Assembly: GCA_022560025.1 (NCBI GenBank) | Contig: JAFISE010000175.1 | Span: 1 to 62,355, forward strand | Length of the DNA: 62,355 nt | Source of the DNA: Stagonosporopsis chrysanthemi | Taxonomy: Eukaryota; Ascomycota; Dothideomycetes; Pleosporales; Didymellaceae | Direction of reading: 5' to 3' | Part shown: in pieces, positions 44,482-54,306 of the stretch | Layout of the letters: each line of letters starts with the position of its first letter | How positions within the stretch are numbered: position 1 is the stretch's first letter | Position numbers and translations under genes: made by a program | The notes under the pieces: model-generated | Told to the model about the DNA's origin: nothing | Seen by the model: only the letters and a program-made list of their open reading frames with translations | The model's database searches: none

Positions 44482-45246
44482 TCATTTTCGAGACTTGCGT
44501 CGCTGTCCTGGACTATGCTGATTCTTGAGAGCGGGAGACCCTGTCGGCATAAGCATCATCGCTCTATGACGATCTCGAAATTGTGGGCCAGACGACAGCA
44601 ACCTAGCATGCTCCAATGTTCGTGCAGCGAAGGTAACATCCCCCAACTGTGGTGACGAGGAACTCCTTGGAGAGCCACCATCCCCCTCCTCATCGACTGC
44701 AAGATCATCGTCTGAATCTGACGCATGCTCAGTATCGATGAGTCGCGGGCCCACGGCAAACGTCAAGCAGCTGCTGACTGTAGCAAAGACAAGAATATAG
44801 CTCTTTGCACTTGCGATGAGTTCGCCTGTCGTCTCGTCTTCCACAGGGAGTTTAGAGAGAATGCCAGTTTGTTCCAAGCTTTGGATGAGCAGGGGAGGGT
44901 AGCTCATGGTATTGTTGCACATGTTGGCTGCAGTCGTCCAGTCAGGTAGGCCAAAGACCAGATGTGCGAAGATGCCTATCAAAAACCTCACAAAGTGACA
45001 TACGAAGGCCCAAAGGAAGATACTAAAAGAGCGATTAGCTGAGCCTAGATGCAGCTCGGATCCAATTTTGACCAAGAGCAAAGCTGGCAAAAACATCTTG
45101 ACGCACGTTATGCTGATTGCTTTGCTATTGCTTGCGTTAAGGAGACCCAGTCGAGCTGCTATGGCACCGTAAGAAATGACCAGTAACACGGACAGAGATG
45201 CTTGGACTGCCACAACAAACGAAGCGAGTAGGCCCTTGAGCACCAT
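44482..45246 (-). pseudogene. Truncated auxin-efflux-carrier (AEC/PIN-like) transporter, N-terminal half
   Basis: Minus-strand frame from ATG at 45246-45244 (MVLKGLLASFVVAVQASLSV) of 254 aa. It has the AEC family N-terminal layout: hydrophobic helices at ~5-25, 48-65 (CVKMFLPALLLVKIGSEL) and 75-100 (IFLWAFVCHFVRFLIGIFAH), then the diagnostic TTAANMCNNTMSYPPLLIQS, another helix near 150-170 and the cytoplasmic loop with acidic DSDDDLAVDEEGDGG. Family members then have four or five more helices; here the frame stops (RRKSRK) and only 245 bases remain before the start of the next gene. A hydrophobic run (MGPILAIVFVGALYASEV) exists in another frame at about 44440-44380. The protein is therefore either a decayed C-terminally truncated transporter or a short derivative. 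It is annotated as a pseudogene with moderate confidence. Confidence 0.6.
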
Positions 45247-45675
45247 TGTGATCCCAGGGCCTGCAGTCGAGTCTAGGTAAGATGCAGACACGCACAAATC
45301 AGACGGTCAGTAGCCGGGCGAGGAGGTTTTATGCAACCATGTGCTGCGAGACCCTGTAAACGCGATGCTTCTTCCAGACAAGTTTCGTAATCCGGAGGCT
45401 GAAGCACGTTGTCTATTGGTTGGACTCCGCTGTAGTTGATTGGGCCAGTATGCTGATGATAGACAGCTCGGAATATCAAAACGCGCGCGTTATCTTGCAG
45501 AAGCGTTTGATCTCAACGTGTCTGGCAGCAGGCGACCAAGAGTTTGCCTGTTACGTTACGACGCTATCAATGCAATCCTGGCACTGGCCTACGTCCATCA
45601 ACATGACAGAATATCCGTGCTGTACGGCAAAGCAGGAGCTCGTTCGGTGGCTGTGGAGGGCGCATCGACACAGCA
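45247..45675. other. Intergenic
   Basis: Upstream of the truncated transporter and downstream of the GTPase gene. No gene seen. Confidence 0.5.
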
Positions 45676-46427
45676 TTACATGACAGCGCAATCCGAGAGC
45701 GGTCCTCCTCCTTTCGCGCCGTCTGCAGTCGTTGTCTTCGCGCAAGTTTTCGCAACATCTTGCAGAACCTCGCGGCACAATTCGCCTGTCAGAGCGCTGC
45801 ACTCGGCGTAGTGGTCGCAGAGCATTCGTTGCGCCGCCTGCAAACCCTCGTGAGGCATGACGCTTGCGCCTTTCCCTTGCTTATCTTCGCCGACTTCTTG
45901 CAGTGTCCATTGTTTGCGCAAGTCACGCTTCAAACCCAAAACCATGACTGGAAGGTTCTCGTCATAGTTGAAGTGCCCGTTGACTATGGGCAGCCAAGTC
46001 TTAGACAACGACAGGAGAGAGGCGCGCGAGCTTATGTCGTAGCAGAGAATAACGAACTGGGGACGAAGCAGCGTATAGTTCTCTGGGCTTCTGGTATCGT
46101 AGAATCGGAGCTTGTAGGGACGCGCGTAGAGCGATATGTCGAACTCGAAGGGCTGATCTTCGTCGCGAAGTGTAGGTAACGCATACGGTGGAAGGTCGTC
46201 GTTGTGTGGCTGCACGCCCAAGCTCAGACGTCTGATCCCGTGTTAGATGTGAAGGGAAGCAAGATGATATGTCTCTCGTGTACTGGCGCATGTCGCGCTC
46301 CGCAGCTCGAATAGAGCTATTGTAGCTCAGCCATCAGTGAAGGTAGCACTCACGATAGGAACGTCGACTTGCCGCAATCCGCATCGCCAAGCAAGAGCAC
46401 GTTGACTTCTGGCGTGTCCATACCCAT
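45676..46427 (-). CDS. Atypical Rho-like small GTPase with CAAX box
   Basis: Two exons, 46427-46354 and 46231-45676 (122-nt intron), giving 209 aa. A second ATG lies two codons in. The start MGMDTPEVNVLLLGDADCGKST holds the P-loop. Other G motifs are G4 LGLKRDLR (Rho family: TKxDL or KKDLR) and G5 ECSALTG. The C-terminus CAVM is a CAAX box, so prenylation and membrane attachment are expected. The G3 region is FYDTRSPENYTLLRP where Rho proteins have WDTAGQEDYDRLRP: the invariant Gly and the catalytic Gln are replaced by Ser and Pro. On family knowledge, loss of that Gln removes intrinsic and GAP-stimulated hydrolysis, so the protein may be constitutively GTP-bound or not cycle at all, like Rnd-type proteins. 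The target pathway is unknown; polarity or actin control is only inferred from the Rho resemblance. Confidence 0.8.
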
Positions 46428-46730
46428 AGAAGAAAACGTCACGAGAATGCCTAAGTGCTGGTCACTACATTGCTGTTTGTGCCACTTCGGAAGCGCGTTG
46501 CAATAGCGATAACGGCGATCGATTGCAAGCCGGCTCGGATCTTGGCGGTCACCAAGTACCTCAAGACCTCGTGACCCTCAAATCATCGGGGGCAGTATTC
46601 AAACACAACTTCAAATGTTAAGCAGCGCCATGATACCTAGGCTGAATGGCTGAGGGGTATTTACTTGCTGCGCTCAACTAGCTAGGTTCATGTGTGTTTT
46701 CAGTCCAGTGTCTGCTGTCCGAGCCACGAG
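46428..46730. other. Short intergenic spacer
   Basis: Promoter of the GTPase gene and 3' end of the F-box gene; no gene seen. Confidence 0.5.
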
Positions 46731-48498
46731 TCATTGTTCAGCGCTGATTTCGCTCGGATTTGGCTTCGCAAGCTGTCCGTTCTTGTCCCTTGCCCACCCG
46801 CATTCCAACCCATCTCTGAAACACGGTTGACACCGGCTGCCATCTCCCAACTGCTTGCACTCCCTCTCCGTGAAGTCCCGGCTCACGCATTTGGGACACA
46901 CGAGTAGATCCCGCTCCACCTTGGCCTGGAATCTATCATCGTCAAGTACGCGATAATCTTTTCCATTGAAGGTAAAATAGTCGTCCGAATTGTACAGCAT
47001 CTTCTCGACCGGCAGTTCCTCGCCGTACATGTATGGTGGGATGTAGGCGCCACCTGAAGGAAACGTGTCTCGCGACACCACCAGCCGACCTTTATGCTCA
47101 TGCAGAACGTCTGCAATTCTGTAGATCAACGGCCGGCTGAGGAACAGGGTATTGATCCATTCCTCGGCTTCTTGTAATCGGAAAGCAAAGTTGTTTGAAT
47201 AGCGGATATGAAGTGTGAAGTCGTCCGGGACACTAGATGGAAAGCACTGTGTAACTAATGACGTGGTAGACCGAAATACTGTCCGTGTAAGAGCGTCTGG
47301 TTGTTGACTGTAGTTGTTCGATATAGCGTTGTCTAGCATCTTAAGATACTTAAGTCGTGGCGGAAATCCGTTGACGCGGAGGTAGTAGTAGAGATGCGAT
47401 TCAAACCCAAGCTCGAGATGTTGTAATGCGGCGAAGGAGCGGAGCTTAGCGGCACCATCATCGTCTGTAATTCTTCCTAAGGTGTATTGAAGCGAGCCCC
47501 CAATATGAGTCAACTTCTCAAGGGAATCTGCTTGTTGCTGTAGAGCCGGCAGAAAGCGATCGGATGATGTTCGTTGCGTTGCATCCATCGATGGGCGAGC
47601 GCCCTCAAAGACATGCAGGCGTTCGCCAATGGAAAGCTGTTTTAGTGCCTTTGGCATACTTAAGATGGTGAATAGCGTGTCCATATCAATGTTACACTCA
47701 ATGAATGTTAGTGAACGGAGGGGTGTAGACTTGCGCTCTTTCCCGAAAGTCTTTATTGTCGATTCCATGTCTTGATTTTTGATGTTAAGGCACGAAATAG
47801 TAAGGTCGCGGAGGGTAGGATGATAGAATACGGAAGCAAGACGAGAGTCGAAATCGAATTTCCGGTCGTCTGCCCCATGCGCGTGTAATGTGACTGTCGG
47901 ATGTTAGCCTGGCGTCCAAGATGAAAACGCGTTGATGCGCACAAGATTGTAACATTGGTAATGCCAGCGGCAGACCTTCCCTCGGAAAGACTGCGCTTGC
48001 CATCAGATTCCAGTAGTTGATTCTTGACCAGCCATCGAAGACCTCACCCTGCCTCCATTCTGAGTTGTTTGGACAAGGGCTTTCGAGAGTCAGGTGGCGC
48101 AGCCTCGACATTAGCGTTATCCAGTGGTTCAGCTCCTCGACACCCTCTTTATTCGCATCTTTGTATCTAATCGAAAGCTCTTGTAAGAAGTCAACCCGCT
48201 CATCGCGTTGGTCAAGTGCTGCGGCAACGTTGCGTGCGTGCGTGCCACTGAGCACTAATAATGATCGCCAAATATATGGCTCTGCAAGACCCTGGAGACG
48301 TGTGCATGTTGCCGCGAGGTTGCGAAGATCTACAATATCAGGCACGTAGTCCAAAATGTTGAGCAGAAGTTCATCCACAAGCCGTAACAAGCCAGTATCG
48401 GCAAGAGCGAGCATGGTGGCACCTGGCTCTTGCCGCGCCATTCTGAAGGTTCGGCCTGAGAGGCGTGTTTTTCGCTTTTTAGAAACTGGATTTGGCAT
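46731..48498 (-). CDS. F-box protein with C-terminal cysteine cluster
   Basis: Two exons, 48498-47943 and 47893-46731 (49-nt intron), giving 572 aa. The ATG at 48498-48496 (MPNPVSKKRKTRLSGR) is the first in frame; the frame extends upstream only with TTG. A basic N-terminus is followed by an F-box at about 32-75 (RLVDELLLNILDYVPDIVDLRNLAATCTRLQ). The middle contains leucine-rich-repeat-like segments (LTFIECNIDMDTLFTI, LQHLELGFES, LKYLKMLDN). The last ~60 residues have a Cys pattern, CPKC-x12-C-x8-CQPC-x6-C, that could bind zinc. F-box proteins recruit substrates to SCF ubiquitin ligases through Skp1. Fungal genomes carry many fast-evolving members with unknown substrates, and this looks like one. 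Confidence 0.8.
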
Positions 48499-48757
48499 GC
48501 AGGCCAGTCTGCTATTGGCGATGTAGCGTACTGGTGATAATTGGTACCTTTCAAGGTGGAAGGTTGATTGAGGTGGAGCGAAGTAAGAGACCAAGAAACA
48601 AAATTAGGCCACGAAGAGTTAGTGCTTGCTTACGTCATAGACAATAGGTCGTTGAGGTGGACGAACCACGTCCTTCACTACGTATCCAATACAGCTGGTC
48701 CATCGTAAGCTTTGCGACACAGATCGGCTCGCCTTCCGATATCGCAAATCCAATGTG

Positions 48758-50302
48758 CTAAATCGTATACATGTATCTCGGATTGTGCTCTCCCAATTCA
48801 TTGACTTCCTCCTCAGACAAACCCTCCAGCCGGTAATTCTCTTCACCTTCAAGCTTTCGTTTGTTCTGGGCTCGGTACCAGAAGTGCAATGCTGAATAAA
48901 CACCCATTCCAAGAATGAGGAGCCCAATCGTGGCACTATAACCAGGATAATACGTTGGCGCGTCCGCGTTGCTGAACAGGAAAGGCGCAGAGACACCAGC
49001 AGCATTTCCGATAGTTATCTGCATTCCACTGGCAAATGCCCGTTTGCCGTAACGGGGACTGTTGACTCCAAGCCATGTGAAAGCTGCACCAGTCGACGTC
49101 CAAAGACCCATCGCCACGATGAAACAGCCAGTGAAACTCAGCCCAATGCCTTGATTTGCGATAAGGAAAATGTATCCAATCATGCAGGTGAAGAAGCCGC
49201 CAATGCAGAATACTCCTCGCTGCTGTATACGATCGCTGTACCAGGCACTCACGACGTAGACTGCAAACCCTGTAAAGTATACCGGCATGGTAAGAGCTTG
49301 TACCACTTGTCGGCTCCAACCTGCACCCATCTCAAAGATGATTGTAGGAAGAAAAACCGAAAAGCTGTAGAGCATACCCAGACCGCAGAATTGTCCGACT
49401 GCAAAGGCCCAGGTCTTCCAATCTTTGGCTCCTGCTTTCACGTCGTCCTTGTGGAGCACTTGTGCGGCCTTGGTTTGACCGACCTCGAGTTTTCGGAGCA
49501 AAATGAGATTGCGGCGATCCTCTTCAGTTAGAAAGCTTGCGGTTTCAGGGCTATTGGGCAGCACAAAGGGTACGGCCAGCGCCGTCAAAACTGTGGGGAC
49601 TCCGTTGATTAGGATGATCCATCTCCAACCTCTGGCAGCTTATTAGTCGATGCTCCTGAATGAGGATTCTGCGCACACTTACCGCCATCCCGCGGCGCCG
49701 TCCAATTCACCAATGGCGTAAGCCACAAGACCCCCAAGCGCACCAGCTATCGCACTGGTGCCGTAGAAAAAGGCGTTGCGTAGCGATACGTTTCTCTTGT
49801 TGTAGAACATGGAAAGGTATAGGATAACGCCAGGAAAAAGTCCGGCTTCAAAGACGCCTAAGAGGAGTCGACAAGCGACGAGCGCAGCGAAGTTGTTGCA
49901 GAAGGCTGTGAACGTGGCCACAAGGCCCCAAGTGAAGACTAAGCCAGCTAGATAGCGAGCTGGCTGCAACTTTTTCAAAACCATGTTTGAGGGGGTCTCA
50001 AATAGCTGTGGACCGATTAGTACCCACTCTTACATCAGGGGTGGTAGGAGTCGGTGCTGAGTGGAGGCGGCTGCGTTCGACTTACACAGTATGTGACGAA
50101 TAGAACACCAACAGCTATTTGATACTGATTACCATCAGGTGGCATCCCAAGGTCCTCTTCCAGACCATACAAACGCGCATTGCCGATATTCACTTGAAGC
50201 AGTCAGCGAAACGCAAGAACGAATCGTAGGTTGCTAGACCCACCTACCTCGATCCATGAAGTTCATCAAGTATATCCAGCAAATCATAGGGATGATCCGC
50301 AT
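48758..50302 (-). CDS. MFS transporter, allantoate permease (Dal5) type
   Basis: Exons 50302-50248, 50192-50086, 50005-49683 and 49631-48758 give at least 452 aa. Typical Dal5-family segments are MRIIPMICWIYLMNFMDR, VNIGNARLYGLEEDLG (across intron 1), RYLAGLVFTWGLVATFTAFC, RLLLGVFEAGLFPGVILYLS and GWRWIILINGVPTVL. Twelve helices can be counted, with a cytoplasmic loop after the sixth (NLILLRKLEVGQTKAAQVLH). The coding signal continues in frame upstream to about 50475 (a charged N-terminus with EKIEKVENAGSSLAVDAET), but there is no ATG before a stop, so the true start must be in a further exon I could not locate. The ATG at 50302 is the first certain in-frame one. The family takes up small organic anions and vitamins (allantoate, nicotinate, pantothenate and others); substrate unknown. 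Confidence 0.85.
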
Positions 50303-50475
50303 ATCCAGCTTCCTCAACAGCCGCTTCTCCGTCTCTGCATCAACGGCAAGGGATGAACCTGCATTTTCGACCTTCTCGATCTTTTCGGGCACTGATGGAG
50401 AAGAATCTGCTCTCTTCTTGTCAGGCGTACTCTCACCAGAGGCCTCTATCTCATTCGTATTGACGGGAAGATGAA

Positions 50476-51796
50476 CAAGGTCCGATTAAGAGATCGATCT
50501 TGAATTGTTGCGCGGTCCAAGTATAAACAATGACCCCTTTGTCGAGTCCAGAACAGTGCATCGCATCACCTACATCTTATAGATTCGAATCCCCTTAGAA
50601 TTCAAGCCCCGTGGGGTAACGAAGATGTGCCATGCTGCCACGACCTCTTGGTGGCTTGCCGTTGACGCTACTAACTCAGAACGTTTATCTTGACCGCGCA
50701 TCGCTGTCATTGGCACGCCGAGGGCGTCATTCCGTTATGTCGATCATCGCAGCTAAGATATCATTGCGGGATAATTGATCCTGGAAAACGGATCGAATGT
50801 GCGAGTCGTGGCCGAAGCATTGTGGTAGATCTTGCATATCAATCTTACAGTAAGTCCTTCCGATTGCTAGGCGCAATCTACTGCAGCACATGCTATAGCA
50901 TGCAACAAGATACCGAGATCACGAAGATTGGAACGCGAAAGAACTATCAAACGAGTCGAGTATTACTGGATCTCAAGTGCCCGTGACGATCTGCTAATTT
51001 GTAGCATCGGACAGCGTTATCTGGCAGTACAATCCCAAGAAGAGGTGAATCTGGGTCGCCGGCTTGATGGAGCTCAAAGTCCGCCTGCTCTGGTCACCAG
51101 GACAGGCTGCCAGCCCCAAGGTCTTGAGATTGCGCTCTGACGCAGTGATATGAAGTTGCGCCCGTAACTCAGCGGGTCGTTGTTGCCGTTTAGAACATCC
51201 AAGGTCCTTAGCATACGCAATTGGCTTGGCCTAAGTTCCGTGTAGCCGTGGCTTTTGATAGGGCCGACCAAGCTTTACCTATCGAAGTCAGTGAGGAAAA
51301 TGAACCATATCTAATAGGCTGTTCTTCTGCATCTTGTCGCATCCTCCATATGCCGAATTGCCAATACCTTAGCCAATGCACCGACAAGCAAAGATGAACA
51401 ACAGGACTCATTGATATGTAACAATAATGCCGAAAATTCTTCGGTCGACTGGAGTCGGCCTGGATTGATTCAACCGCAGAGACAAGGACGAGGGCGTCGC
51501 ATGCGTCTTGAGCCTCACGTGACGCGTTAGCGACCATATCCAACCGGATTGTTGGGTATACGGAGAGGTTTTCAACTTTGTGCCTGGCCTAGATAACGGG
51601 CGACTGGATAAGAAGCTGTGAAAAGGTGAAAAGCTTTGCGAAGGGACAACTCAATAGGTCTCAAAGACGCTGGATTGATCCGGTTTCCGGTCGACACAAG
51701 CATACAATCCCCCTGCGTGCTCTGTCGTCGTTTCCTATTCAGGGATTTTCCCAGGACCGTTTCAGGTGTAACGATCCAGAGTTCTTCCGCAGTGCT
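50476..51796. other. Gene-poor stretch upstream of the MFS gene
   Basis: No supportable gene. The first exon of the MFS permease may lie in the first few hundred bases. GC content is lower than in the left half of the window. Confidence 0.4.
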
Positions 51797-52203
51797 TTAG
51801 CTTGACTCGGAACTTACATTCTCGGTCTTGGCCATAAGAACCAAACGCCAACCACAAGACTTGGGCTGACCGCCCCCAGCATGTATATCGCGTAGAAGCC
51901 TTGGTTGGCCCGAAGCACTAGAATTGTTTGCTGCAGGCATAGTTTGGCGACGATTTGACATTGCGGGCATATGGCGACAGCCGATTGCACACTCTTCTTC
52001 TCTTACACACCATTGCTGAGTCTTAGCAGCCTCTACGCTGGCCTTGAAGCAGTGGTTTTCTCTTTTGTCACCCGTATAAGCGACCCTATTACACTTACCG
52101 TAACTCTTTACTCCTGCGCGTAGGTCAAATTCGCTAGTGGCAATTGCACCGGCGCTGGTCACCAATCCAGCAATTGGATGATGGCTAGCCTAGGGGGGTA
52201 CAT
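51797..52203 (-). pseudogene. Possible decayed small cysteine-rich secreted protein
   Basis: A minus-strand frame of ~120 codons ends at 51797 and has six Cys in its middle and end (YGKCNR, NHCFK, WCVREEECAIGC, KSCGW). Upstream it begins with a signal-peptide-like end (IAGLVTSAGAIATSEFD), but this frame has no ATG. An ATG at 52203-52201 opens a frame (MYPPRLAIIQLLDW) that hits a stop and would need a one-base shift to join. Possibly a frameshifted effector-like gene; possibly chance. Confidence 0.25.
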
Positions 52204-52674
52204 CCAGCTTGCGCGAAGTGCTGGCTTGGTGGAGGAAATTTGCCTAGTAGAGCCTTGCTTCTTCAGTTTTCGCCATGACATGCGTCTTTACCTTACATTT
52301 GTGGCGTTCGTGGCGTTCGTGGCGCTGGAGGAGTGGAGCGTAGATTCCAGGCCCTGAGGATGGACATGCAAGGTTGATGAGACATAGCTTTGTGCAAGTA
52401 GTCAAGGGACTTAAATTTGTGCGACTTCTTGATATTGCTAAGCATCGACGTGAGGTTCTGGCCCTAAACTACTCCAGACGTGTACCTGTGTAGTGTACTC
52501 TACTGTATCATCTTAGCTTGTTCTTTGGTATCTATAGCTACAACGCTTGGCCACCACGTTTGACGTCCTTGAAATCAAACAGAGCGATCTAAATTCTGTC
52601 AGATATTATCGGACTAGGAGCTTGTGAGTCGAAACTTACAGTCAAGTCATGCTTAGCTTAAATACATCAAAACC

Positions 52675-52959
52675 TTACTTAGGGCAACCCTTGCCCCATC
52701 CAGTTGTCGGGTCACAGCAGTTAGCACTGCACGTAGCCTGGATATTACCAGGGCAGAGGTTTCCATCTGCAAAGCGGATCTCTCCGCCAGTCTTAGTGCC
52801 AGGGACAGCATGAGTCCACCCGTCCTGGCTTTGGCGCGCCTTTCTGTCGCGAAAGCAACAGTTGTTGTCGGTCCATTTGATCGTGCATTCAGCGGAGGTA
52901 GCCGTAGCAAAGATGCTAATAGCAGCAATGATTGTAGAGATGATGGTGTTGGAATGCAT
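52675..52959 (-). CDS. Small eight-cysteine secreted protein A (94 aa)
   Basis: Single-exon minus-strand gene. The start MHSNTIISTIIAAISIFATA is a signal peptide with likely cleavage after ATSA (about residue 22-23). The mature ~71 residues have eight Cys in the order C-CC-C-C-CC-C: SAEC, eight residues, CC, 33 residues ending FADGNL, C, seven residues ending AT, C, three residues, CC, DPTTGWGKG, C, then PK. It is a clear paralogue of the plus-strand protein at 54058-54306 (shared SA-x-C, CC-x-RD-x-KAR, FADG, ATC, CC, GWG-x-x-CP). The Cys order is that of hydrophobins, but the C5-x3-CC spacing and the hydrophilic composition do not fit that family. A TATAAAG lies 132 bases upstream of the ATG. 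Size, Cys content and setting next to a RIP-affected block suggest a candidate effector or other secreted defence/competition protein; this is inference. Confidence 0.75.
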   Translation of the reverse strand: MHSNTIISTIIAAISIFATATSAECTIKWTDNNCCFRDRKARQSQDGWTHAVPGTKTGGEIRFADGNLCPGNIQATCSANCCDPTTGWGKGCPK

Positions 52960-53090
52960 GTTGACGAGGTAAGTAAGGCGAGGAAGCGCTTAAGAAGTCT
53001 TTGTATAAAGCGAGAGTGGAAGTAAGAACGAATGTAGTTGCCGTTGGAGCTGAGAATGGTGCCGAAATCTACCGATAGTGAAATACGAGT

Positions 53091-53097
53091 CTTTATA
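53091..53097 (-). promoter_or_regulatory. TATA box of secreted protein gene A
   Basis: TATAAAG on the minus strand (CCTATAAAGAC context), 132 bases before the ATG at 52959. Strong match to the fungal TATA consensus; transcription start not known. Confidence 0.5.
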
Positions 53098-53924
53098 GGC
53101 ATTTCTAAACCTTTGATTGACCAGGAGCCTTTGCAAACAAAAATGCGAACACCCAGAAAACGTCCAACGCAGTGTTTGCAGATTCGGTACCCATGCGTTT
53201 CCTGGGACTTAGATGCGTTCAAAGCGGTAGTATTCAGAAAGGTAACGCCGTCGGCGATGAAGCAGAGCCCGTGTCCTCAATGCGAACCAATATCGGTGCT
53301 TGTTGAGAGTGTGGACCCGCCTTGATCTGGTAGACTTCGTCAAGGACCGCTTCTGATTCGCTGAACACTGCTTACAACCAATCAGAAGTACACATGCACG
53401 GAGGTCCCAGAACACCTTACAACAACGCAACGCGACCGTTATAGCCCGAAGTGGCATCGAAGTGGTGTTGTAAGCTCAACGTGGAGACGCACTTAGGAAT
53501 GAAACGGCGTGCACCGTCTTCTTGCGAAAGGTTTGTATCAGCAAGAAGATCTCAATACAAGCAAAGACAATTTCCAGCGCAATCCCGACCACTTTGTTTT
53601 GCTGGGATGCGACTGCACTCTTGCGCCGCGATATCATCGATCAGCTGCGCACAGGGAAGTGAATGCTGAACCACAGAACGCCTGTAGCAATTGGAGAGGC
53701 TGAGACCCTTGGCGGTCATGCAAATCGGTTCTGGAGTAGAGTTTCATCGTCTTGATAAAGGCCTGATTGAGTTGTACCGAAGACTACGGGGTCAAACAGC
53801 TTCAGCGCAGGTGCCAGTCGGGCCTACAACGAGAAGCTAAACTTTGGAATAACGTGAAACTACAGGAACATTCGATTCGCACTAGTCGCGGACACCTCTA
53901 GAGTTGTTACCGAAACATCTTGCG

Positions 53925-53933
53925 TATATAAAG
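53925..53933 (+). promoter_or_regulatory. TATA box of secreted protein gene B
   Basis: TATATAAAG on the plus strand, 125-133 bases before the ATG at 54058, mirroring the arrangement at gene A. Confidence 0.55.
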
Positions 53934-54057
53934 ACATGTTGTGTCCTTGGTAGGAAAATCACTATCGCTCGGTTCCATTCGTTCAACAGCGACAATCATC
54001 ACCTCTCCTTACAATCTTTCAGAGTTTTTTCCTTCTAGACTTACCCACAGCATCAAC

Positions 54058-54306
54058 ATGTATTCTACTACGATATTCACTGCAGCTATCACTGCCCTTA
54101 GCTTTTTCGCGACAACTGCATCAGCGTGGTGCGAAGTCAAGAGTTTCCGCGAAGATTGCTGCCTACGGGACGACAAGGCACGATACAAGCAAGAGTCAGC
54201 AAGGGGATTTGCAGATGGAGATTTCTGCAGTCCTGCTGTCGTGGCTACCTGTAAGGCCGACTGCTGTTCGATGAGTACTGGATGGGGCATTCCTTGCCCT
54301 ATGTAA
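54058..54306 (+). CDS. Small eight-cysteine secreted protein B (82 aa)
   Basis: Single-exon plus-strand gene; the ATG at 54058 follows a short pyrimidine/ACAGCATCAAC leader. The signal peptide is MYSTTIFTAAITALSFFATT with cleavage near TASA. The mature ~60 residues contain eight Cys in the order C-CC-C-C-CC-C: SAWC, eight residues, CC, 21 residues (LRDDKAR... ending FADGDF), C, seven residues, C, KAD, CC, SMSTGWGIP, C, then PM. It matches protein A over the whole mature chain, but the loop between CC and the next C is 12 residues shorter. The frame upstream of this ATG is open but would not give a signal peptide. No domain name is known to me for this pattern. Presumed extracellular and disulfide-bonded; role unknown. 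Confidence 0.8.
   Translation: MYSTTIFTAAITALSFFATTASAWCEVKSFREDCCLRDDKARYKQESARGFADGDFCSPAVVATCKADCCSMSTGWGIPCPM

Larger units (their letters stand above)
52960..54057. other. Divergent spacer between the two cysteine-rich genes
   Basis: About 1.1 kb carrying both promoters. Each gene has a TATA-like box about 130 bases upstream of its ATG. No other gene is supported. Confidence 0.5.

Noticed and set aside
50570..50610. T-loop-like string gattcgaatcc suggesting a tRNA
   Set aside because: No complementary T-stem, anticodon arm or acceptor stem can be built around it.
52675..52959. Calling the eight-cysteine proteins hydrophobins because of the C-CC-C-C-CC-C order
   Set aside because: The spacing between the fifth Cys and the second pair (three residues) and the hydrophilic loops do not fit class I or II hydrophobins.
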